Below, piece after piece: positions 21,619 through 32,087 of a stretch of 64,000 bases of DNA (its first letter is position 1; each line of letters opens with the position of its first letter). The notes beneath the pieces were generated by a model that was not told the origin of the DNA, did no database searches, and saw only the letters and a list, made by a program, of their open reading frames with translations. The stretch spans positions 72,322 to 136,321 of the forward strand of contig LUVW01000011.1 in NCBI GenBank assembly GCA_001661515.1, written 5' to 3'. Origin of the DNA: Capniomyces stellatus. Taxonomy: Eukaryota; Kickxellomycota; Harpellomycetes; Harpellales; Legeriomycetaceae. The translations under genes and the position numbers were made by a program.

Positions 21619-24556
21619 ATGGCAGTAGAGACAAAAGGATATACATCAAGCGAGGAGGGAGAGATTAGCGACAATGGTATTCACCAAAATGGTAATATAG
21701 AATTGTTGGGAATGGCTACAGAAGAAACCAGATCTAAAGATGAAAATACCGAGGCTTTAGATACAAAAGAGCCAAAACTAAATGGGAAAGAAAAGGAGGG
21801 GGGTAGCCTAAAAATGGCCAGGGAGGAGTTGCGTAAGGATAAAGACACCGAGAGGAATGTTGGGAATCACAAAAAAGATCCGACAGGTTTGGAAACAAAA
21901 GAGACAGAAAAAAGCAGGAACGATGGAGATCGACTGGCATTAAAGGAGAATGATGGGGGGCGATCCTCAAGAGATTTAAAGAATAGAGACAGCAAGGGCA
22001 AAGACCGCGAGAGTGGCGGGGGAAAGTATAGGCAATCGGAGGAAAAGTACGAAAGTGGTAGAGATATGAGGAAAGGCACAGAAAAAGGACAGAAACGAGC
22101 AAGAAGTAGGTCCAAAAGCAAAGAAAGAGGATCTGAATCTAAGAGCAAATATAGGAGTAAAGAAAGAAGTAAAGAGCGGAGAAGAGAGCGTGGCACAAGC
22201 AAAAATGGTGACAAAAGCAGAGATAGAAGTGTAAGTAGAGGTAGAAATAGGGAGAGGGATATGGGGAGAGATAGGGAGAGATATGGGGGCGGAGATAGAG
22301 AGAGATATGGGGGTGGGGATAGAGAGAGAGACAGAAATAGAGAAAGGGATAGGGATAGAGATAGAGACAGAAATAGAGATAGAGACAGAGACAGAGACAG
22401 AGATAGGGAGCAAAAGATAGAGGAAGGCAGTAGCTACAGGAGTAAATACCGAGATGAGCGCATGAAGAGCAGTACAAAAATAACAGAATTTAATAAAGAT
22501 ATAGATGTTGATGTAAAAAGGGCAAAAAGTGATAGTAGAAATGGTATTATTAATAGTAGCACAGGGAAGAAAAATGTGGGAAGCGAATATGGTATTGTTG
22601 AAGATGACTTGATGAGGTAATAAAGGTTTAGTAGGACTGATTGAACAAATGTAGAGGAAGTATGAAATAATTAGTGAAAGACTGATAGAGATATTTAAAT
22701 ACACTTATAGCTATTTGGAGGGGGGGGATGATGCGAAAAGTAAGGAGGAGCAAGAAATTGAGATGCGTAGACGGAGGCGACAGGAAATAATGGCGAAATA
22801 CAAGGAAACAAAAGTAAAGGACGAAAAAGGAAGCGAGAAAGAGGCATTATTGAAATGTGAGAACGGATTGGCAGTGATGGAGGTAGCGGAAAAGATGGAA
22901 ATTGATAAAGAGCAAGAACGCAAAGAGGGAGGTAAAAATAATGAAGAAGTTATGGACGGGGATGAAGAGGAGGAGAAGGAAGGTGCGTTTGAGTTGACAA
23001 AGCTGGATTTATTAGAGAAAGAAAAGATATGTGATGGTAATAGTGGCAGTGGTAGTAGTAGTGAAGAGGAGGAGAGGAGGAATGGAAAGAATAAGGATGG
23101 TCTGGAGGTTGTGAATGTGGATGTGGATGTGGATGCAGCTGATTATGATCCCTGCCAAGACCGGCTTGATGACGACAAAAGGAGGACAGATTACGGTAAC
23201 GGAAACCCAGGGGTGATGCAAAGGGAGGTAAGGGGCAGTAAAGATGGGGCAAGCAAGCAGAACAGTGAGTTTGAAGTGGACTTGTTTGGAGACCACGATA
23301 CTGATGCGGGGAAGGACATTTTCCCTGTTACGAGAACAGCCAGCGGATTAGCGAATAGGAACAGACCAACGGCAGCCAACGGCTCATTAGGAATGACGGA
23401 CAGCTACGACGATGTGGATGGGTACTATATAACGGTTCTTGGAGAAGAGCTGGATGGAGGCAGGTATACAGTGACAGCAAACGTGGGACAGGGTGTGTTT
23501 AGTAGCGTGGTAAAGGCGGTTGACAATGGCGAAACAGACGAAGGTAAAAGCAGAGACAGAAGCGAGAAAGATAAAAAGGGAAAAGACGGGAATGCAGATG
23601 AGGATGAGAACAACAGAATGGTGGCTATTAAAATAATAAGAAACAACGAAACAATGAGAAAGCTTGGGATGCAGGAAATACATATACTGGAGATACTCAA
23701 GAGCATGGACAAAAGCGACCGCAAACATGTTATCAGGTTTAAGGGCTCGTTTGAGCATCGGGGCCACTTGTGCATGGTTTTTGAGTGCATGTTTATGAAC
23801 TTGAGGGAAACGCTGAAGAAGTATGGGAGGAATGTAGGGCTGAGTTTGGGTGCTGTAAGGGCATATGGCCATCAGCTGTTTGTTGCTCTGGGTCTGCTGA
23901 AGAAATGCAACGTTTTGCACGCTGACATAAAGCCCGACAACATTCTTCTGGACCACTCCAAAAACAAAGTCAAGCTGGCCGATTTGGGCTCTGCTTGTAT
24001 AGTCAACGCCGGGTCCTCAAACCCATCAGAGATCACTCCATACCTCGTGTCCCGGTTTTACAGAGCTCCAGAGGTCATTCTTGGCATCCCGTTTGGTGCA
24101 GGCTCTGAACACGCTATTGACATTTGGAGTTTGGCAACCACTTTGTTTGAACTGTATACCGGGAGGATCTTGTTTCCTGGAAAGTCAAACAACCACATGC
24201 TCAAGCTCATTATGGACATGAGGAAGGGCGCCAACAACACATTCAGCTCCAAAATGCTCAAGCGCGGCCTCTTTACCTCCCACCACTTTAACCTAAACAA
24301 ATCCGATCAGCTGGTTTTCTTTGACCAACATGCATCCGACCTCTCCACCTCTTCAGCACAGAGCAACAACGGCCTCGTTCCCGACATAAAAGCCAGAGTT
24401 CTTGACGCCACAAACTTGAACAACCTCGCCCAATTTGACCGTGTTTTGCTCTCGCACTTTATCGACTTGCTTGACAAGTGCTTGGACCTAAATCCCGAGA
24501 AACGCCTCACCACACACGATGCTTTGAAACATCCCTTTTTCACCGCATCCAAATAA
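21619..24556 (+). CDS. PRP4: Prp4-type (PRPF4B) spliceosomal kinase, two exons
   Basis: Exon 1 is 21619-22616 and exon 2 is 22711-24556 (94-base intron, phase 2, donor GTAATA), giving 947 residues. The N-terminal half is highly charged with Arg-Asp/Arg-Glu/Arg-Ser runs, as in Prp4 kinases, then an acidic stretch. The dual-specificity CMGC kinase domain spans about residues 590-945: glycine loop VGQGVFSSV, MVAIKIIRN, FKGSFEHRGHLCMVFE, catalytic HADIKPDNIL, ADLGSA, EITPYLVSRFYRAPEVILG and terminal LTTHDALKHPFF. The Leu in place of Phe in the DFG motif is unusual; the Asp is kept. About 30 extra charged residues sit between beta strands 2 and 3 (GETDEGKSRDRSEKDKKG onward). In S. pombe and mammals this kinase phosphorylates Prp1/PRPF6 and Prp31 during B-complex activation, which fits an intron-rich genome. 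Converges on TBP. Confidence 0.92.
22320..22410 (+). repeat. Hexanucleotide AGAGAT/AGAGAC coding repeat
   Basis: Imperfect six-base repeat encoding Arg-Asp and Arg-Asn dipeptides in the N-terminal region of the Prp4 kinase. Confidence 0.85.
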
Positions 24557-25103
24557 CCCCATCTCCATATCCATCTCCATATCCATCTCCATCTTATAAC
24601 ATCCCATACCGCTCACAGACACAACGACACTCCTCCAACTACCAATATACCCCTAATACATATTCTTATTTATCTTTTATGGCTACCATTTTATCAAAAA
24701 TAATAAACGCCAAATCTTGATATCACCATTTGTACCTCTCAACTAGGTGTAACAAGTAATAAGTCAATAGAAATGGCAACACCAAAAGAAGAAAAGTTTA
24801 TATTGTTTAGGTTAATTAACCCCTTTAAACACACCTATAATTAATACAGCTATTATGTATCCTGATTTACTCAATCGTGTTTGCTGAACAACAACAGTAA
24901 CAGTCAAGAAAGTAAAATAGTAAAATAAGAAGGATAGGGTCGGGTCGGGTAGGGGGGGGGGGGGGGGGGGGGGGGGGGGGAGAGAGCGGAGGGTTATTTA
25001 ACTTTAACTTGATTTTCTTTTACAACTTCTATGCTATGACATTTTATACTTTTTATTTTATTTTTTTTGTTTTTATTTTATAAATTAGCTTTGGTAATTA
25101 AAT
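24557..25103. other. Convergent region between PRP4 and TBP genes
   Basis: Starts with CATCTCCATATC-type repeats (24559-24594) and contains the 29-base poly-G run. AT-rich otherwise; provides both 3' ends. No gene seen. Confidence 0.5.
24952..24980. repeat. Uninterrupted run of 29 G
   Basis: Poly-G tract without N, preceded by GGGTC repeats and followed by AGAGAG. Confidence 0.95.
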
Positions 25104-26675
25104 TCAAGGTTTTCGGAATTCTGTTAGTACAGGGTAGATCGCCTCGAAAGCTTGATAAATTTCCGTTCGCACTTTTGCACCAGTAAGGACAATTTTCCCA
25201 GAAACAAAAATTAATAGTACAATCTTTGGTTTCACCATTCTATAAATTAGCCCAGGGAACAGTTCAGGTTCATAACTCGAGAAATGGCCGTGAGAGTATG
25301 CCAGTCCCTCTAGTCGGATCGGGAATTTAACATCACAACTACCCACTATATTTTGAATCTTGAAATCTGTAAACTTGGCTGGGAATCCCAGTTTTTGTAC
25401 TATACGCGCATATTTTCTTGCTGCCAATTTGGAATCATCCTCAGACTTGGCTCCTGTAACTACCATTTTTCCTGATGCAAAAATCAGTGCTGTGGTTTTA
25501 GGCTCCCTGATTCTCATAATCACCGCAGCAAAACGCTAAGGAAGGAACAAAGAAACAAATGAAAATAAACATGTGTTACTCACCAAAACTAACAAATTTG
25601 AGTCGAGGCTTTTTTTTTTCCTTTTTTTTTCTCTCACTCCACATGTTCTCTTTATCATCTTTCTCCTTTACTTTTCCTGTTGTTTGCTCAGTAAACAAAG
25701 AGGTTTATCCTGTCTTTTAAACAAACAAACAAACAGGTGCCACCAATTTCATCATGCGCGTAATAATATTGACCGCTTGATATTGGTATTGGTATCGGGC
25801 ATTGTTATTGAGTTCGTTTTTTGTTTATTGGCAACTCGAGTACTCAAAAGTAAAAGAGCAGATCAAGGGCCAACAACATTGTAGATGTATATTTTGGCTT
25901 AACAATAGCGTTTGAATTTGGATTTGAATTTTGGTAAACCAAGTTTTAGCCAGCCTGTTGTAACCCATCCAGACATGTACCAAACAATCCAAATCTTTCA
26001 AGTCAAAACACCCGTTTATGAATCTAATTATCTGTTTATAGAGTCGTTTAGAATAGTACCTTGGGGTTATACTCGGCATTACGCGCGTGTAGTGCTATTG
26101 TCTTTAGATCAAGCCTACAGTCAAGATTGACAGTCGCTACTATATTTCTTTTATTCGCGTTCAGTAGGAAGTCGTTCAAGTATCAAGAGGGATATGAAAA
26201 AACAGGGTATAAACAAAGCACAGAGTTATTAATCTTTTGTCTTTTTCAGCATCTAAAACAAAGCTATTATTACACAGCTCTGCTTTTTTTCTTTTTACCA
26301 ACGAAAATGTCTAATAGAATCTTTGTTCCTCATTCAACCAAAGATAAAATTGCAACACTTTCTACCATCCCTCCCCCTCATCAACGTAGTAGCGGTGGAG
26401 GCCGTCCCAAGATATTAGATATCATTATTTTTTATTTACAAAGCAATTTTAGTTACTTACTGTAAAGTTGGAACAATCCCTGCAACACCCTGTTCTACAG
26501 CCACAGATTTGTCTTCTATGGCATCAACCACTCCTCCATTAAGGTTTCGTGTATCAGGTGTTTGTGGTAAAGCAAGCCCGGCTATCCCCGTTGCTGTGCT
26601 TCCATTTTTGTGTTGATGAGGGAAATCGTTGTAATTGTTTTGTGACATTATTCTTGTACTACTTCCTATTTCCAT
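25104..26675 (-). CDS. SPT15: TATA-binding protein, three exons
   Basis: Exons 26675-26461, 26147-26060 and 25535-25104; introns of 313 and 524 bases; 244 residues. Exon 1 gives a non-conserved Asn/Gln/Gly N-terminus and the entry of the core (GIVPTLQ, last codon split CA|A). Exon 2 encodes [20 protein letters not shown] through ARNAEYNPK. Exon 3 encodes [40 protein letters not shown] and the second repeat ([37 protein letters not shown]). Both direct repeats of the saddle are complete, with the basic helix between them. General factor for RNA polymerases I, II and III. The start is the first Met of exon 1; a second Met ten residues on is possible. Donors GTAAGT and GTACTA. Confidence 0.95.
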
Positions 26676-27972
26676 ACTTTATCTATAATGCTTACTTTTT
26701 TTGGAAAAAAAAGAATGTCTAAACCCCTCCCTTTTATGTTTTATTATATCAATCTCCTCTTTTCTTTCAGAAAAAAAAAACCTAAACCTCTTTTTATGTT
26801 TTTTTTTTCAAAAAAAAAATTATTAATCGAAATGTAAAACCTCGTCTTGCGTAAATAAAATAGTACAATTATAGTGGGATGCGTAAATTATATTAAAAGG
26901 TATATATACAGAAACAGCTATTTTTTTATAACAAAACTATGAAAAAATATCAGCTACGTTTTCTATATATTAACTTTATTATGAAAATTTACCATATTAT
27001 ATTTAAATAAAAGTGGGAGTTTTCATTCTATTTATACTATTTTTTCTTAGTAAAGAAAAAAGGTTTGTGTTTTTTTCAAATTTTTTTTCTTTTCCAAAAC
27101 CTCCTTTTTTTTTCTTCTTTTGTTCAAGGGGGGTTCATAAATTTTATCATTATATACTTTTATTTTAGTGCTTTAATTATAAATTATTTTTTTTCGTTAG
27201 CATTTAATAATATGCGCAAAAATCCAATTATATCATTTCAATTGAATGTTATAATTAAAAAGCACTAACAAAAAAAAAACACCATTTGTAATCCATAGCC
27301 TATCATTGAAAGACAATATGCCCAATATTTGAATGTTTACTAATTCAACCTAAATTACGACCAATAGTTCATTGACATATTTCCATAGAAGCATAACATT
27401 TCCGCATACTTGATTAGGAAGTGGAAAAAAGTTTCTTTTTTATACAAAGCTTCCTTACTTGAATGTTTCTGTTTTAGCCCAACATTAAATACAAATAAAT
27501 AAGAGTAAAAAAAAAAAACCTACCTGCTAGGCTAAATTATCATTTATTTTTTAAATTGCCAATTTTTTTTGCACTTTCACTTTTTAAATCAAGTTAATAA
27601 AAGTTCTTTTATTTTCTTCTCCCCCCCCTTCTTTCTCCATTTCCTCCATTTAGTGTATTTTAGCTCGTTTTTTTTTATATGGATGGGGAGTTTTTTTTAT
27701 TGTAAATGTAAATAGTTGTATTGTTTAATCATTTGCAATTATTTGTGGAGAAGGAATAGAGAGCATCATACATGTCATTCAAGACAACAAATAGATTTTC
27801 TTTGGCTTTTTTAATTTAGGAAATGTGCGCCAAGTAGGTTCAATGAGTTTTCAAATAAGAAAAAGAAAAAACATTTTAGACCAATTCAATTCGCACTTGG
27901 AATTAATAAAAAAAGATTAAAAGGGAATAAACGTCACAAGCAAAAGCATTAGAACAATTGAAAACTGGGCAT
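26676..27972. other. AT-rich 5' flank of TBP
   Basis: Very AT-rich with many A- and T-runs; likely TBP promoter at the left end. No gene seen. Confidence 0.4.
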
Positions 27973-28770
27973 TTAGTAGATTGAATTTAAACGCAGTATA
28001 GTGCAATGTCCAATAATCTTGCAAAGTGCTCGATTCAAAATATCGAGTTTGATTGAGATGGTTGAAAAGTAAAATGTTGGCTTACTAAATACGGCCTCAA
28101 TTAGCTTTATACAGGAACAAGTTCTCAGAGTAAGGTAATTTGTAATACAGACAAAGGCTGTATTTTATATCAAATGGGAGGGAGTCAATATTTGCAATTA
28201 ATCAAATATGTGAACTTTACCTGAGTCATTGTTTTTGGCGCAATGATAAAGGGCTGGTTTGGGCAATGTTTGGGCCAATCCAAGTATAAAGGAAATGACA
28301 CCTAAACGCAATACACGCATCCAAGAGTATATGCACCCAAACATGTATACCATCGCTAATAAACATCCGGTCTACAGTGCCAATTTAGCTAAACATAACA
28401 AGAGTCGATCAAAGGAATGTTTGGCAGCCAAAGACCTGTAAAACTAGCTAAATGAAAACAAGCCACTTTATAATAAAGCTTCAACAGAAACATGTTAACA
28501 GCGCACCACTACTACTACTATAAAACTGCCATGCATGCCAGCTATTTACTTACCTTCTAAACAATGTGATATTTGAAGCCCATGTACGATGGGCTCCTTA
28601 ATCAAGCAGTCCCTTGGAACATCAGACGCTGAGCTGAGGCGGTCAAAGTGGTACTGAGTGTTGTAAAATGTCGGCGGCTCCAAACGCTTCGGCGAGGGGG
28701 GGGGGTCTATACCATGTCTACAAAGGCTGAAAAAAGAGGGGTACACAAGCGCAACGACAAAGATATACAC
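27973..28770 (-). CDS. Possible three-exon gene, unknown protein
   Basis: Proposed exons 28770-28554, 28301-28221 and 28157-27973 give 160 residues. Support: donors GTAAGT and GTAAAG and acceptors ending TAG and CAG fall in matching phase 1, and the first exon (72 codons, with LEPPTFYNTQYHFDRLSSAS and RDCLIKEPIVHGLQISHC) has protein-like composition. The second exon is also open in another frame, and the last exon is rich in Ile, Leu and Cys as chance AT-rich frames often are. I do not recognise a family, and the Met at 28770 may not be the true start because acceptor-like CAG/TAG sites lie just inside it. No neighbours suggest a role. Confidence 0.3.
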
Positions 28771-30575
28771 ATGCGTGCTGGAAGAGTGTGTGGATTAGAA
28801 GAAAGAAAAACTGGTAAGGCGGACTAAAAAGATAGAAAAAGCGAAATTGTTTTTATGGAGCTTGTGTATGGGTATATTTGTATTTATAAGTGGTGTGAAA
28901 GTGTTTGGAAAATAAGTAGGACATGCTAACAAAATGTCAAGTGAATAAAGTTAAAGCTAAAAGTAGATTTTGAAGGGAATACAACAAGCGTGATGCCTTT
29001 ATTAGCTCAGAAAGCATTAAAGTTGAATGATACAATAACAAGTTCGTTTGAAAAAGCATAGCAAAAGCCAAATTCAAACTGAAAAAGCATTAATTAAATT
29101 ATAGCGATTTATTTATATAAACCTAAACAAACAGTTGGACTATAATTATAAATAACACCTTCACTTTTCTACTACCCTATCAAATCATATACAAATAGAT
29201 TGTTAGGAGAAATTGCCACATTTTTATATTGTTTTAGCTCAAGTGTTTTAAAAATATGAGATGCAATTGGCTATGTATTTCAATTAGAAATCTGCAGCTC
29301 CCATAGTGCGATAATTGGCTGAAAAGCAACCTACCCTTATAAGCTCTGTTTTCTCGTTTTACAAGATCCTGTAAAAAAGTTTTGGTTCCTAATTCAAAAA
29401 AAAAAAGAAATACTTTGGCCCTCGCGATAAAATAAACTCTTCCGCTTATAAACTAGTTTATCAACAATTAAAAGCGTATTTACTGTATCATACCAATTGT
29501 TGACTCGAAAAAAAAAGCAGAGAATAAGTATAAAAAAAATAAAAACACAACGCAAGAAATAGCAATTGGAAAACTAGGATAACCAAGCAAAACTAAACAA
29601 TTAATTCCTAAACGACGTGCCACCATTGGCTGTTTTGGATTTAGCTACGAACAAAAGTCAAGTTCACAAGTAGACTTTGCAAGTATATCTCCCATATATA
29701 ATTCAAGTCACTCCATTTATTTTTACTTGGTGTATGTTGCTAGGAGTTAGTATATGGGCTATATCAGCACATTAGCCAGATGGCTGAGTTGGCTTAATTT
29801 GCGGGATAGTGCTTTTTCCCAGCATGTGATTTATTGGAGTTGCGAGTAGTCAACCCAGCTAATGTCTGGTCTTGTGACAATACCCCAGTTATCAAAAGAC
29901 TCTAGTCGTTGAATACCAAAGGACACTATGCATGCATCATAGCTGTTATTAGCACTTAGTGGCTGAGTAAGAGTGAATAAGCAAAAGGAGAGAGTAAGAA
30001 AAAGTAAGAGAAAACAAGAGAAAACAAGAAAAAGGTAGTCAAGCTAGTCTTACGGCTTGTCTGTTGTATAATATGATATTGCAATACATTGCGGTCACTA
30101 ATAACTATAGAAAAATGATAAATGCTATGAAGGACAGCATAACCCACTTTCGCTACAAAAAACATACTCTCCCCTCACCCTCCTCCGTATGTTGAGAGGT
30201 GGTAAGACGATTTATTCAATGTAAAGGCTAAAACTGTAAAGTACATGTAGATCCAGAAACATTATAATTTAACATAAAGTAGCTAGACCAGACAACGCTG
30301 TACTTGCTACTATTTGATGAGGTAACTATGTATGCATGTAGCTGTGAAAGTGTGTATGGATGTGGTCGAAACAGTGCTAGTAAAAAGCGTTTAACAAAAC
30401 AGTTCAAAAAGCGAGTGATTTGTCTTTTATTTTCAAAAAAAGAGGAAAATTAACAAGAAAAATAACGTGGTCACTATGAATTGTGTATATACGAGTGTGG
30501 TTCCAAAATCCACCTTTTAAATTCAGGCAATAAGGGTGTGTTTGGTTTTTTTTTTTTTTTACATTTTACAATACA
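28771..30575. other. AT-rich intergenic with a tRNA-like remnant
   Basis: No protein gene seen. It includes a tRNA-like sequence at 29775-29871 (separate entry) and the 3' flank of the CAP-Gly gene. Confidence 0.4.
29775..29871 (+). pseudogene. Degenerate class II tRNA-like sequence
   Basis: The 5' end GCCAGAT pairs well with GTCTGGT at 29864-29870, and TGGCTGAGTTGGCTTAA resembles the D arm of a Leu or Ser tRNA. The T arm is not canonical (GCGAG opposite CCAGC, no TTCRA loop) and four extra bases separate it from the acceptor stem. Probably a decayed tRNA, or chance. Confidence 0.25.
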
Positions 30576-32087
30576 TTAAAAGTCAGAACTCTGGCTTTCT
30601 ATCTGTAACTGGTTGATTTCTTCAATCAGTTGTTCTACCTTGGTTTCAAGATTTAGTATGCAGTTGTCAACCAACTCGAACTGATAACTCAGAGATTCGT
30701 TCTGGTTGGTGATTTTGGTATTGACGTCTTGAAGAATGGATATATACCTCTCTTTGTTGTTAAGCTCTTTCAATAAACAGTCAACGTTTATGCCATCTGT
30801 ATATCGCAAATCACCCTTCAAGCTGTTGATGTCGCACCCACACACGGCGTTATTTTTTAGCACACAGCTGCTGGAGCTTGAATGGCTATCGATCACTGTG
30901 TGGTCACTGCCCAAAGCATTTACAACGTCGGCATCTGTACCACGTGTGTCGTCGTCTGAATGCTTACCGCCCTCTAGCTCCAACTCGGAAGGGTGTACAA
31001 AAATACCCTTGCTGGGCCCACACTCAAAATATCTCACACCGTTTACAGACCCATCGTTGGTGCCGCTAATAGGGCATTCAAGTTCTACGCCAGCCCAAAG
31101 CCCAGACTCACCTCTGACTTCTCCCAAGTACCTCAGTACACCACACCCGACAGCCCCGGTTGTTGATATGTACATTTTTATAGCGTCGCCTATTTTAAAG
31201 CTCGACTTATTCATTGTGTTCAGTATAAAGTCCCAGTCTTTAAAGGTGAGATATGTAAACCCATTATCATCACTGTAGAGCTTATCCAGTTCTGTAGACT
31301 CTTCAGCGTCACTTGAGGCATTGCTAATGTTGTTGGCTTGCTTTTGCGAGATGGTTCTGAGCTTTCTATGGCTGTGTAGCACTGCTTCTCTCCCAGAGAG
31401 TCTGCCACAAACACCAGTTCCTTCTTTTACTGATACCCTATTCTTCAATACAATATTTTTAAAGGTGCTTTCGTCCCTACTCTGCTTTACAAAGCTACCA
31501 GTTCGGCTATTCTTCCAAAAATTTCCAGAATCTCTCGTATTTGGTCCCACTGCCGTTTGTCTTTGGTATGTCTTTTTTTGTTCGAGCCCCAGGTTATTTA
31601 TGTTAACAACAGGGATATTCCTCTTCGACCTACATTCTTTGTCTCCAACCCCTGGCGCGTTTTTGGCTTGGTATGCCATATAAGTTGTGTTCTTTGTCAA
31701 ACCTCGTCTTCCAGGCATACCTTCAAAGTCTCTTTTGTCTGTTGTATTTTTATTCGGATTTAAGACCCTTGGTATCAGCATTCCCCCATTTCTATCTAGT
31801 ATAGGGGCACTAGTTTTTGTATCATAATCTCCCTCTATCATCTTTTTTAGCACCTTGTTATATGCCAATAACGTCGGTGGTCTAATTTTTTTACTCTCTA
31901 TTGTTTTTCTACTCTCTGTTGTTTTTCTACTCTCTGTTGTTTTTTTATTCACTGTTGATTTTTTGCTATTCATTGAGGATGTCTGCTGTGCTTGTAAATG
32001 CATTTTTGTTTTCGTTTTTAGCCCCGCGCTGATTCTATCAAAGTTAGAATCTGTCACCGTAGTTTTTGTCAGTAGCGCGTAACCCAT
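30576..32087 (-). CDS. CAP-Gly domain protein with C-terminal coiled coil
   Basis: Single exon, 503 residues. The N-terminal 280 residues are basic and Ser/Thr/Asn-rich, with three near-identical copies of TTESRK/TIESKK at about residues 50-68, as in microtubule-binding basic linkers. The CAP-Gly domain at about residues 295-370 has IGDAIKMY, GVLRYLGEV, GLWAGVELE, GTNDGSVNGVRYFECGPSKG and IFVHPSEL; the usual GKNDG is GTNDG here, a change in the motif that binds C-terminal EEY/F tails. The last 65 residues (LLKELNNKERYISILQDVNT onward) form a coiled coil. The plan resembles CLIP-170/Bik1/Tip1 and dynactin p150, but only one CAP-Gly is present and no zinc knuckle is seen. A plus-end tracking or dynactin-like role at microtubules is likely. 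Confidence 0.82.
   Translation of the reverse strand: MGYALLTKTTVTDSNFDRISAGLKTKTKMHLQAQQTSSMNSKKSTVNKKTTESRKTTESRKTIESKKIRPPTLLAYNKVLKKMIEGDYDTKTSAPILDRNGGMLIPRVLNPNKNTTDKRDFEGMPGRRGLTKNTTYMAYQAKNAPGVGDKECRSKRNIPVVNINNLGLEQKKTYQRQTAVGPNTRDSGNFWKNSRTGSFVKQSRDESTFKNIVLKNRVSVKEGTGVCGRLSGREAVLHSHRKLRTISQKQANNISNASSDAEESTELDKLYSDDNGFTYLTFKDWDFILNTMNKSSFKIGDAIKMYISTTGAVGCGVLRYLGEVRGESGLWAGVELECPISGTNDGSVNGVRYFECGPSKGIFVHPSELELEGGKHSDDDTRGTDADVVNALGSDHTVIDSHSSSSSCVLKNNAVCGCDINSLKGDLRYTDGINVDCLLKELNNKERYISILQDVNTKITNQNESLSYQFELVDNCILNLETKVEQLIEEINQLQIESQSSDF

Noticed and set aside
21734..22704. Long minus-strand frames opposite PRP4 exon 1
   Set aside because: They arise from the Arg-Asp hexamer repeat read backwards (Leu/Ser/Ile runs); the plus strand has the kinase.
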